Shown here one piece after another: positions 8,101 to 15,311 of a stretch of DNA of 64,000 nt. The position numbers and the translations under genes were made by a program. Below the pieces are notes generated by a model. That model was not told the origin of the DNA. It saw only the letters and a program-made list of their open reading frames with translations, and did not search any database. Position 1 is the first letter of the stretch; every line of letters starts with the position of its first letter. This DNA comes from a virus, in the IMG/VR virus record IMGVR_UViG_3300030451_003374, positions 22,437 through 86,436 of that record. The stretch is one strand, 5' to 3'.

Positions 8101-10739
8101 TTGATCTCTAATACTTCAAATACACCGTTATATCCTTGATTTGATAGTCCACCACTGTTATTCGTTGATCTTAGTCTGTTGATTTGTACAGTCTGACCTC
8201 TCTTCAACCTATGTGGGAACTTAGACGTGATGATACCAACGTTACTTGCCCATGAAGCATGGATGATGTTAGTATCTGTTCTAAGATCTGTATCACTAGC
8301 AAGGTCTACATTGTCGTTCTGGAACTTATCATCATCTATGACAGCACCACTATCTTGTATAACATAACCATTCTGTGGTGGTGCAGCGTTTGATGCTCCT
8401 TCAGGAATGATATAAGTTGCTTGATATATTTTCTCTAGGTCTCTTCTATTATCAACCTGTCTTCTAACAAATACGTTTGTTGTCTCAGGTGTAATACCAG
8501 TCTGGTTCTGTACTATAAACGTATGTAAATTATTACCTGAGTCTACATTTACGTGCCAACCAGTCTCATCCCATTGTATTGGGTGACCAGGATCACCTGG
8601 CACTTTACTTACCACATCAGAGACGACTGTTAGTTCACCACCAAGATTATTGACGCCAGCAATATTATTATTTGCTAGTGCATTATTCTTAGTTGTTGCT
8701 ATCTTGATTTGGTTAGCAGCAAGTGATGCTGTTATAGCATAGTATGTCTTCTTGTGCTCTATACCATCAGGTAATGATCCAGTATCACTGAAGAACTTGA
8801 TTGACTCACCTTGGAATAGATTATGATCTGCTTGTAGTGTTATAACATCACTTGTTATACTATTGATTCCAGCAGCTCTACCTACCATGTGGACTTTTTG
8901 ACCAGAAGGTCCTACTCCACTAGGAACTGTCATCAATACATTTGCTGTTGATGTAATACCAGCAATGGTAAGGTTCAGTGTCTCACCAATCTTGTTACCA
9001 ACAGTAAATATTGAAGTTTTATCTGAAGGAACTGTGTCCTTGTTCTTATAACCTCTGATGTATAACTTATTACTTGGTGCTGCGACTGTGTCTTCTACAT
9101 CTATCTTCAACCAGTTGAAGTTTACTTGGTTAGCATAATTCTTCTGTGCTGGAAGTATGTTGACGAGATATCCCTTATCATCTTTATTGAACGCATCAAA
9201 CTTGAATCCATCAGCACCTAACGCTTTCTCACCAAAGTTAGAGTTAGAGTTAGTGATAGATGAGTCACCACCTGACTCACAAATAAAGTGCTTACCACAA
9301 CCTACAGCAAACGTAGATACTAACTGTAATACAGCATCATTAGATGCCTTGATATGAAAACTCTCATGAGTTGGTTTGTGTATTGCAAACGAGTCAGTGT
9401 GTAGTGTAGTAGAACTTCCTAATGTTGCTTGGTCTTTATAAGTTCCAGATACTGAGTCATACTTTACAAATGCATTATCATCCTTGTTTAGTGATACACC
9501 AGTGAACTGGGCAGCAACCATTGACTTGAATCCAGATGCTTTTGCACCATCAGCATGAAGTCCGTTCATACCAAACACTGATCTTACAGAACAGTTGAAG
9601 ATATATGGAGATGATGATGCTACGGTATCACTTTCAATCGCAACAGTTGGAGCTAGACCTGACAGGTTGGGAGTTGCTGTAGATGCTGGTGCAGTTGTTA
9701 CACTATAAGTAAACAACGTATCACTCAATACCTGAGTAACAATATGAACACCATCATACTCTGTACCGTTGACGTTACCTGATCCGGCTACGCCTCTTAT
9801 TATAACTGGAGTACCCACGTTATAATCATGTGGCTCAGCAGTTTGAACCGACACAACTGTGGTAGCAGTGGATGATGATGGGTTTACACCTGAATATATG
9901 TCCTCAATCTCAATTGCACCTACCTGAGATAGTTCTCCAACGATTCTTGATTCGTCTGTTACCTTCTCAAAGTCTGTATTACTAGGATATGATGGGATAG
10001 CACGACCAGAACTGTTACCAAATGCCAGTGTCAACTTAGCATAGTACATGTCTAGGTCAGTTAGACCCTTACCACTTATCTGATTCTTACCATCAGCAAA
10101 CTCAAATGCAGTTAGTTTATGGTGTGAGAAATTTGGTTGATATACTGATGTTGTATAATCTTTGAATATTCTATCTGCTGGATCTCCATCAAATATTGTA
10201 ACTTCTCTGAAGTAACAACCACCAGTAACTCTGAAGATCGCACTATTTGCTATGTTGGTATTAGCTGGGTCTGGTACAAACTTAGGTCTTACCTTAGTTT
10301 TTCTGAGATCCATACCAACGATGGATGTACCACGTGGCATGATGACACCACCATGTGCAGAGTTGAATTGAAAGAGAACGTTCTGATCGCTCTGTACATC
10401 AAACTCTGTACCTATAGAGAATTCATTTATTGCCTGACTAGAACCATTGACATCAGTAACTGCTCCCGCAGTATTGATCTGATAGCCTGGTCTATTGTCA
10501 ATATAATGAATACCTGGTGCTACTACAATAGTAGTCTTATCAAACTTATCATTATCTTTACCTAACTGATATGAAAATCTAGCAGACTCAAGTAATGCCC
10601 TCTGGATAGTTTTAAAGGGTCTAGTTCTAGAATTACCTGTGTTGCTTATATCATCAGTCGCATCTAATTCTTCAGGGTTAACGTATAAAACATTACCCTG
10701 TATATTTTTTAGAAAATTTTCAAGTCTACTTAACGGCAT
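5196..10739 (-). CDS. Giant structural protein with C-terminal tail collar domain
   Basis: At 1847 residues this is the largest protein in the window. The N-terminus (MPLSRLENFLKN, then RTRPFKTIQRALLESARF and MPRGTSIVGMDLRKTKVRP) is the usual start of a cyanophage baseplate or fibre protein with a pectate-lyase-like helix. The middle is a long run of Thr/Gly/Ile-rich beta modules, including a GxGY module (DHGTGYTVGDVL). The last 170 residues or so are a phage tail collar domain: IGGIIMWSG, WALCNG, TPNLVDKFIVG, SHTHS and PPYYAIAYIM. Such collar domains end T4 gp12 and many fibres. A plausible role is a baseplate-attached short fibre or adhesin. Length and gene position make it a key host-contact protein; the receptor is unknown. 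Confidence 0.8.
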   Translation of the reverse strand: MPLSRLENFLKNIQGNVLYVNPEELDATDDISNTGNSRTRPFKTIQRALLESARFSYQLGKDNDKFDKTTIVVAPGIHYIDNRPGYQINTAGAVTDVNGSSQAINEFSIGTEFDVQSDQNVLFQFNSAHGGVIMPRGTSIVGMDLRKTKVRPKFVPDPANTNIANSAIFRVTGGCYFREVTIFDGDPADRIFKDYTTSVYQPNFSHHKLTAFEFADGKNQISGKGLTDLDMYYAKLTLAFGNSSGRAIPSYPSNTDFEKVTDESRIVGELSQVGAIEIEDIYSGVNPSSSTATTVVSVQTAEPHDYNVGTPVIIRGVAGSGNVNGTEYDGVHIVTQVLSDTLFTYSVTTAPASTATPNLSGLAPTVAIESDTVASSSPYIFNCSVRSVFGMNGLHADGAKASGFKSMVAAQFTGVSLNKDDNAFVKYDSVSGTYKDQATLGSSTTLHTDSFAIHKPTHESFHIKASNDAVLQLVSTFAVGCGKHFICESGGDSSITNSNSNFGEKALGADGFKFDAFNKDDKGYLVNILPAQKNYANQVNFNWLKIDVEDTVAAPSNKLYIRGYKNKDTVPSDKTSIFTVGNKIGETLNLTIAGITSTANVLMTVPSGVGPSGQKVHMVGRAAGINSITSDVITLQADHNLFQGESIKFFSDTGSLPDGIEHKKTYYAITASLAANQIKIATTKNNALANNNIAGVNNLGGELTVVSDVVSKVPGDPGHPIQWDETGWHVNVDSGNNLHTFIVQNQTGITPETTNVFVRRQVDNRRDLEKIYQATYIIPEGASNAAPPQNGYVIQDSGAVIDDDKFQNDNVDLASDTDLRTDTNIIHASWASNVGIITSKFPHRLKRGQTVQINRLRSTNNSGGLSNQGYNGVFEVLEINDKKTFSIGISTNPGGISTITANVPYTLHNNNIVGSGRTFSPYFVRKDYGNAYQIFNHQVIQEHRPGSQDGIYNLTLLSYHSIPEVAPFDIGQNRFPQNINDLRPQVSVDNPVDDPEPTKSYALRGTIGQVEGSDPAHSITKETSLNIIEDTGVGLGLTASSVSGTDVSIFTEVDHGFNGILNLGNITGGTQYGTNSGSAEFYFSVDLVGGTGKGATADVTVAAAATITAIDLVDHGTGYTVGDVLTVKGVPFITPGADCQVTVTSIDNNVGDVIQIVGVGSDQYNGLSRITNITDPNKVMFEKSNISVGSTGGYMYHVGVATAINNIVHDTISGIATVTLHRDIGLKRGDEIVISGNTGDRTVFNGTFSVQDRIGYGSSVSVKMDAGTAPAFQAGPIAHGSGIGLRGKNRGITIYGGTTTNLTSGLTTTTNTLSVQNHSKLRRGDYLQIENEIVRITSNATTSIARGALGTNATSHPAYAAAVKIKVLPMESRRHSTIRASGHTFEYIGFGPGNYSTSLPQTQTRVLDDDEQLLAQATTSRGGTIVYSGMNDKGEFFVGRKKIDAITGEEKSTISEFDATTTTALPSTLTLDELTVNSNFYSLGNTEVVDIELKGNRSGNVGNSVIIGVNGSNQTAPTSSTDEVIINTTYDKGGYLGWVRTSDSSQPWKKFSPISYDHTDSYSFDRVAVGIAENTSGRVFDVTGDASIGGNITASGIGTFQTGLVAGSAQVSDLTSGRVVFSGLNGELQDSSSMIFSGATLTVNTLVVQQNATVTTTLQAEQITSTDDINAADDITAGGTVTASDFVGNGTIPIGGIIMWSGTDANVPSNWALCNGSNGTPNLVDKFIVGRGSAYAADSTGGSANAVVVSHTHSTTESGHEHNYAFASRDGSTIGNNYAGSGISNVTDQGNISELEQSGGPDGDRLAAYTADTESVSTGLSVDAQGVSGTNANLPPYYAIAYIMRIS

Positions 10740-10772
10740 TACCTATAAATCCTGACACCAATTCCTTCAACC

Positions 10773-10779
10773 TATTTAG
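10773..10779 (-). promoter_or_regulatory. Late-type promoter motif CTAAATA
   Basis: CTAAATA on the minus strand lies about 34 bases before the ATG at 10739. The spacing fits a late promoter for the 1847-residue gene. Confidence 0.4.
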
Positions 10780-10892
10780 CAGCCATCGTCGTTGAACTTT
10801 GTGTGTATCAGTACAATATAGTCCTCATCCTCTACATCTTCGGGTTCTTCTTCCAAAAGACGCTGATCGTAGATTTTCAAGTTGGAGTCCAT
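10776..10892 (-). CDS. Acidic 38-residue protein
   Basis: A short frame (MDSNLKIYDQRLLEEEPEDV...) of 38 codons ends with TAA at 10776-10778. Its ATG overlaps the stop codon of the preceding 114-residue gene as TAATG, the junction used throughout this genome, which argues that it is translated. It is strongly acidic in the middle (EEEPEDVEDEDY). No known family is recognised. Confidence 0.5.
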   Translation of the reverse strand: MDSNLKIYDQRLLEEEPEDVEDEDYIVLIHTKFNDDGC

Positions 10893-11236
10893 TACCGTCG
10901 TGGCAAACGTTGTAAGATAGGTGAAATATCTGATTCTACTCTCTGTACAATCTTCTCTAATATATCCACATCAATGTTCATGAACGGTGGTATAATACCC
11001 AACATTCTTAGTAAACCATCAACAAAAAGTGCGAGTGTAGTGAAACCAAGTATCATACTAATGATAGTGGCATCTCTGTTATGCTTACGCATTGACTCCT
11101 CGTCAATCCTTCTTGCTTCAGCAACTGCGTCGGCAATTAGTTGATTCACTTCTTGCTTTGTGTAGTATTGTGTCTCAAGATTGAGTTTCACAAACACATC
11201 TGAAGTTGGAATCTGACTGACTAATTTTTGTATCAT
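10892..11236 (-). CDS. Small membrane protein with coiled-coil start
   Basis: A 114-residue protein. Residues 20-55 are charged and helical (VNQLIADAVAEARRIDEES). Residues 59-86 form a hydrophobic segment (IISMILGFTTLALFVDGLL) that likely spans a membrane. The C-terminus is basic (QRLPRR). It lies between the baseplate genes and the 1847-residue gene and is coupled to the 38-residue ORF. The function is unknown; a minor role in virion attachment or lysis is conceivable but unsupported. Confidence 0.6.
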   Translation of the reverse strand: MIQKLVSQIPTSDVFVKLNLETQYYTKQEVNQLIADAVAEARRIDEESMRKHNRDATIISMILGFTTLALFVDGLLRMLGIIPPFMNIDVDILEKIVQRVESDISPILQRLPRR

Positions 11237-11247
11237 TTATTTTGTCT

Positions 11248-11436
11248 TTAGGATATGTATAACAATTCTATCTCCTCATCAATCTCCACTGCCTTTTTTG
11301 ACATTTGATGTATTGTACAGAAGTGGTCAGCATCGTCACAATCAATTGTTTGCACCTGACCATCACACCCATGGATCTTTACAGATGCCCTTGGGATGTT
11401 GATTTCGATTTTACTGACGTATTCTTCAATGTACAT
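11248..11436 (-). CDS. Small hypothetical protein
   Basis: A 62-residue protein with four Cys/His-containing positions (IHGCDGQVQTIDC, then HFCTIHQ). It is preceded by a consensus sigma70-type promoter, so it may be expressed early, unlike the surrounding late genes. No family is recognised. The paired Cys and His residues could bind metal, but spacing does not match a known finger. Confidence 0.55.
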   Translation of the reverse strand: MYIEEYVSKIEINIPRASVKIHGCDGQVQTIDCDDADHFCTIHQMSKKAVEIDEEIELLYIS

Positions 11437-11458
11437 AAGAGATTTTGTAGTTCTCCCT

Positions 11459-11487
11459 AATATAACGCAGAAGACTGCTTATGTCAA
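11459..11487 (-). promoter_or_regulatory. Sigma70-type promoter (TTGACA-17-TATATT)
   Basis: Minus-strand -35 TTGACA at 11482-11487 and -10 TATATT at 11459-11464 are separated by 17 bases. The stop codon TGA of the upstream 93-residue gene (11484-11486) lies inside the -35 box. It faces the 62-residue gene, starting about 20 bases downstream. Confidence 0.65.
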
Positions 11488-11765
11488 TCTTCTATGGTTT
11501 CTCCGTCTTTGACGTTTGCCATAGCATTATACTGTCCTGCGATACCAGCACCTAGGTTGTTTTTGATTTGAACCTGTCTGCCATCATAAAGGATTGCTTC
11601 AATGTATAGTTCTTGCCATACACCGTATGGAGTTATTTGAACTACCATTGACTCTGGTTTGATCTTGTTTGCCCATGCATCAGGAAGACATATGAGTCCA
11701 TCGGGTGGAATCTTACCTTTGCATCTAATAGTGGCTTTGCTCGGTGAATACTCTTCTGCTGCCAT
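11484..11765 (-). CDS. Hypothetical beta-rich protein behind a late promoter
   Basis: A 93-residue soluble protein (MAAEEYSPSKATIRCKGK...). It has a perfect TATAAATA late motif about 24 bases before its ATG, so it should be made late with the virion proteins. The sequence alternates short strands and turns (VVQITPYGVWQELYIEAIL) and ends acidic. No family or catalytic motif is recognised. A structural or assembly role is inferred from timing and position only. Confidence 0.6.
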   Translation of the reverse strand: MAAEEYSPSKATIRCKGKIPPDGLICLPDAWANKIKPESMVVQITPYGVWQELYIEAILYDGRQVQIKNNLGAGIAGQYNAMANVKDGETIED

Positions 11766-11788
11766 TTGCTGATATATTATTACTTCAG

Positions 11789-11796
11789 TATTTATA
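11789..11796 (-). promoter_or_regulatory. Late promoter TATAAATA
   Basis: An exact T4 late consensus on the minus strand, just inside the intergenic gap after the 250-residue gene. It drives the 93-residue gene. Confidence 0.65.
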
Positions 11797-11798
11797 CG

Positions 11799-12551
11799 TT
11801 ACCTAGAATACTTAGGATCGTCATACTTAGGATCTGGATAATCCTCCCAAGTTTCTCCTTGATATTCTACCACGAGTGGATTGACGTCTTTTCTCTCAGC
11901 ATATACGTGGTAAAAACAATCAGTGACACCTTCAAGTGTTATCTTACTATCATCCCATTCCTTTACTATAATATCCTGTGTTGATCCAACTGGTTGTGTT
12001 TGAACCGTGATACTATCAATCACCACTAGGTCTTTCCAGTAGTCAGGTAACACAATCTCATTGTCCTGTGTTCTACCTCTGAAATATACACCAACCTCAG
12101 GTCCTTCAATACAAGCATATCTAAGTCTATGTCCTTCTCCCTTACTGGGATGTACCATATCAAATGGTTTAGGTAAACTGTCAGCAGTTTTGTGTCTTGA
12201 TTCTAATCTACCTTTAGATAAACAATCAACCGCACCAGTGACATAAACATCACCATCTATTACTAATGCATTGACACCTTGAGCACCACCACCATTACCA
12301 ACTATACTTACGTCACCCTCTACATCCAATGCTCTACCCTTCATCTTGGGCTCAAATTTTTGAAGACCTATATCTGTACCTATGTTAATATGTCCAAACG
12401 CTATATCACTATGCTCTCCTAGAAACACAGGTCCTACTGCTGAAAGAGTTCCTACGTATGGTTTGTCACCATCAAGAGTCTCTACTGATTGATCAACATG
12501 TGGTTCAGGTCCTATTACGATTTTACCTGAGAAAATATCTGGTATATTCAT
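11799..12551 (-). CDS. Virion structural protein with fibre-type C-terminal domain
   Basis: A 250-residue protein. Residues about 1-120 are short beta repeats (FGHINIGTDIG, ALDVEGDVSIVG, NALVIDGDVYVTG) as in fibre shafts. Residues about 128-165 carry HPSKGEGHRLRYACIEGPEV followed by GVYFRGR, a signature seen near the C-terminus of several phage tail and fibre proteins and in some large DNA virus proteins. The C-terminus is rich in Asp, Pro and Tyr. It overlaps the next gene by ATGA. It probably forms a small fibre or decoration on the baseplate. Confidence 0.6.
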   Translation of the reverse strand: MNIPDIFSGKIVIGPEPHVDQSVETLDGDKPYVGTLSAVGPVFLGEHSDIAFGHINIGTDIGLQKFEPKMKGRALDVEGDVSIVGNGGGAQGVNALVIDGDVYVTGAVDCLSKGRLESRHKTADSLPKPFDMVHPSKGEGHRLRYACIEGPEVGVYFRGRTQDNEIVLPDYWKDLVVIDSITVQTQPVGSTQDIIVKEWDDSKITLEGVTDCFYHVYAERKDVNPLVVEYQGETWEDYPDPKYDDPKYSR

Positions 12552-13093
12552 TTTTGTATTTTACTAATGAATTCTTTGAGTGATGGTGGTATGATCTTAG
12601 AGTTAGATTCATGTACATGAACAAACCCTCCTTGCAATACATGTGCAGCATCTGATCTTGCTATAAGATTCTGTGTTGCAATGACTTGCACGTTACTACC
12701 ATTCAATTTAGCAGTTTTCTTTGCTTCTGCAAAGAAATCCTGATTTGCATTTAGTTTTATATTACCTTCTTCAGCATCAGTTGCTTCCATAACTATCTTC
12801 GCAGCGTTCACGTTGAACTCACCACCACATTCAATATTGAAGTCTCCGTCTACCTTTATACAAAGAGGTCCTGATCCTGACTGTATAATGTTAGAACCAG
12901 GATTATCTACCTCTATACCTCTTTTGGATCTTATTTCCCAACCACCATCTCTGAATAAACGTAAGGTTGCATCCGATCCTGCCTTTAACTGGCAATCTGC
13001 TTTTCTCAGTACATCTTTATCTTCCCTACCGATCCTTAGAGAACCGTCATGGGGATGATTTATTATAATTGGTGGTACTTTATTCTCTGACAT
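12548..13093 (-). CDS. Baseplate-associated beta-helix-like structural protein
   Basis: A 181-residue protein with a ladder of short strands (GPLCIKVDGDFNIECGGEFNV, then AKIVMEATDAEEGNIKL and AKLNGSNVQVIA). This resembles the C-terminal needle helix of gp5/VgrG-type spikes. It is coupled to gp5 by TAATG. Because gp5 here has no obvious needle, this protein may supply the spike tip or part of the helix. That role is inference; no exact homologue is named. Confidence 0.55.
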   Translation of the reverse strand: MSENKVPPIIINHPHDGSLRIGREDKDVLRKADCQLKAGSDATLRLFRDGGWEIRSKRGIEVDNPGSNIIQSGSGPLCIKVDGDFNIECGGEFNVNAAKIVMEATDAEEGNIKLNANQDFFAEAKKTAKLNGSNVQVIATQNLIARSDAAHVLQGGFVHVHESNSKIIPPSLKEFISKIQK

Positions 13094-15084
13094 TATGCAC
13101 CTCTAGGGCAATCCACTACAGTAAGGACGCTTGTGCTTGGTATGCTTGGTGATGCATATTCTTTGACTGGTACAAATTTTGTTCTAGGTCTTAGAACTGC
13201 ACCATAACCAGTAGAACTGTTCACAGCAAGACCAGATAAACCACCACCCATTGGGCAAGATCCTTTTAGTCCTACTATTCTACCATTGATTACCTCAGGT
13301 GTCATCACACAACCATCTGATGTTGATACTGTGTCGGTTGGTTGGTATCCTGTGCCTGTGCTGACAATATCTGCACCTTCAATTACACCAACTACTTCTT
13401 CTCCTGCACTACCAGATCCAAGATAACCATCACCTGTCTCTATCATGATGACCTCTACAACCTTTTCATCCTCTATAACTGCTATACCAGTAGCACCCCT
13501 ACCATTCTCACAATTGTCTATAAAAGATACATATGGAGTCTCAGTATATCCAAATCCAAGATCTTTCATGTCTACACCCACAACTTGTCCTATTTCATTG
13601 ACAACTGCCTGACCAAATGCTCCGAAACCACCTCCACCAAAGAACTGCACACTAGGTGGTTGGCATGTCTCAGGGTCATATGGATTACAAGGACCTGCTA
13701 ATTTCTCCATCTCACTCATAGGTCCTGGATCTCCAGTCATACCAGGAAAAATATTGTCCATCATACCATCAATACCCTTACCAGTCTTATTCATAAGGTT
13801 TGTCATCCCAATCATCTTAGCAAAGTCCATATCTTTCTTGCCTGTCTGTCCTTTGTTCAACTCAACATCTAAGTCTAACTTACACTCAGAATCTTCACAA
13901 GCAAGAAGTTTCATAAGACCTTGAATAGCACCTATTGCTTTACTCAACATTCCTCCGAAATTGGGTAAAGAAATACTTGGTATAAGACCTTTGATACCAG
14001 CCATCAATGGAGCGATTGCTTTCTGTATATCATCTGTTATCTTACCTAAGATACCTGATAGGAAAGACTCAATAGCACATAAAGGAAAGTTCAACAACTT
14101 ACCAATCAAACTCTTTATTGCTTTAGTAATAAGATTTTTCAATCCTTTCATTATATTTTGCAGTAAACAATAGATACCGTCCTTTGCTTTTTCTATACCT
14201 ATTTGTTTTGCTAAGAAGTTAGGGTCAAGAAAATCCATTGCACCACTTACCGCTTCGTCAATGTTATTGAATAACTTAGTTCTAGTATTTGCTATGACAT
14301 TGGATAGACTTCCTGCCATTTTCTTGGCAGCATAATCCACTAATTTGTCTACATTTACCACAGTATTCAATACTGGATCTATGTACCCTGCTTTAGTCTT
14401 CTCTAATTTCTGTAGAACCTTCATCAAATCACCAAGTGCTCCACCCATATTCTTCAATGCCTTGGATGGTGTGCTACACTCTGATGCTTTGGTTAGTTTT
14501 ACTACTTTATTGTTCTCTATCTTACCAATGGTGTCAACCTTCTTACCACTGGATGCTAAAATCTGATCATTATTGTCAACAATTGTGCCACCTTCAAATG
14601 TAGAATCTCCTCCACCAACCTTCGTAGTTACTCCCAAACCCCCTGTTATGAAGGGGTCAACCGAGATTGGGGAAAATCCTGATGAAGCAGCAATTTCTAC
14701 CTCTTTCCAGTCAATGAGGTTCTTCATATTCTTATGCTGTGCTAGAGAACCGAATATGACTGGTTGCTGTGCCTCTATACCATCAAGGAAGAATCCAAAA
14801 ACTGTCTCGCCACCTTGGAGAAAATTACTGAAACCAAAGTGATTGATACCTGATCCAAACGTGGGTGGCAATAAGAAATGTGCCCACGGTAATTCATCAT
14901 CCGGTATGTCATTAGTTGATGGATGCTTCCCTATTATTCTTACTTTTGCTCTATATCCGTAATCGTTTGTTTCTTTATTTTCTTCATTTCTCCACGCAGA
15001 GTCTATTACTACTTGTCCAATGAACCAGTAGAACCCATCTTGTCCAAGATGTTGCGTTTTTATAGACTCTTGTTCAAGTACCAT
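13093..15084 (-). CDS. gp5: Baseplate central spike/hub protein gp5 (OB domain)
   Basis: A 663-residue protein whose N-terminal 120 residues match the gp5 OB-fold domain: FYWFIGQVV, YRAKVRIIGKHP, LPWAHFLLPP, then GETVFGFFLDG and QPVIFGSL. The middle (residues 200-400) is Lys/Leu-rich and helical with coiled-coil-like and amphipathic stretches. The C-terminal third contains FGFGYTETPYVSF-type modules. T4 gp5 carries a lysozyme domain after the OB fold; no glycoside hydrolase motif is visible here. It acts at the tip of the tail during injection. It is coupled to the CP12 gene upstream and the 181-residue gene downstream by TAATG. Confidence 0.8.
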   Translation of the reverse strand: MVLEQESIKTQHLGQDGFYWFIGQVVIDSAWRNEENKETNDYGYRAKVRIIGKHPSTNDIPDDELPWAHFLLPPTFGSGINHFGFSNFLQGGETVFGFFLDGIEAQQPVIFGSLAQHKNMKNLIDWKEVEIAASSGFSPISVDPFITGGLGVTTKVGGGDSTFEGGTIVDNNDQILASSGKKVDTIGKIENNKVVKLTKASECSTPSKALKNMGGALGDLMKVLQKLEKTKAGYIDPVLNTVVNVDKLVDYAAKKMAGSLSNVIANTRTKLFNNIDEAVSGAMDFLDPNFLAKQIGIEKAKDGIYCLLQNIMKGLKNLITKAIKSLIGKLLNFPLCAIESFLSGILGKITDDIQKAIAPLMAGIKGLIPSISLPNFGGMLSKAIGAIQGLMKLLACEDSECKLDLDVELNKGQTGKKDMDFAKMIGMTNLMNKTGKGIDGMMDNIFPGMTGDPGPMSEMEKLAGPCNPYDPETCQPPSVQFFGGGGFGAFGQAVVNEIGQVVGVDMKDLGFGYTETPYVSFIDNCENGRGATGIAVIEDEKVVEVIMIETGDGYLGSGSAGEEVVGVIEGADIVSTGTGYQPTDTVSTSDGCVMTPEVINGRIVGLKGSCPMGGGLSGLAVNSSTGYGAVLRPRTKFVPVKEYASPSIPSTSVLTVVDCPRGA

Positions 15085-15311
15085 TAGTCGTCATATACTA
15101 GACACTCTGGTTCGTCAGGGTGAACATCACAAAATACCTCTAATACATTAGGGTCGTGGTGATCTCCCGCTTCGATTTCATCTTTATGATGCTCGACATA
15201 TTCCTCCAAATCATGCAACTCATCTTCAATATGATGACGCATTGGTTCAGAAGTTTTAGGATTTGCTAGGATTTCTTTATCCTTTGCAATGTGATCTTCA
15301 ATAGATTTCAT
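15084..15311 (-). CDS. cp12: CP12-like Calvin-cycle regulator
   Basis: A 75-residue protein whose C-terminus (LEVFCDVHPDEPECLVYDD) matches the CP12 signature, with Cys61 and Cys70 nine residues apart as in CP12. In cyanobacteria CP12 joins GAPDH and phosphoribulokinase into an inactive complex under oxidising conditions. Phage CP12 is thought to shut down carbon fixation and push carbon into the pentose phosphate path, which would fit talC in this genome. The N-terminal half is helical and charged and lacks the N-terminal Cys pair. It sits with TAATG coupling between gp5 and the gp27-like gene, an odd place for a metabolic gene, so it should be expressed late with the baseplate. Confidence 0.8.
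   Translation of the reverse strand: MKSIEDHIAKDKEILANPKTSEPMRHHIEDELHDLEEYVEHHKDEIEAGDHHDPNVLEVFCDVHPDEPECLVYDD

Noticed and set aside
13093-15084. Lysozyme domain in gp5
   Set aside because: No glycoside hydrolase motif was found after the OB fold.
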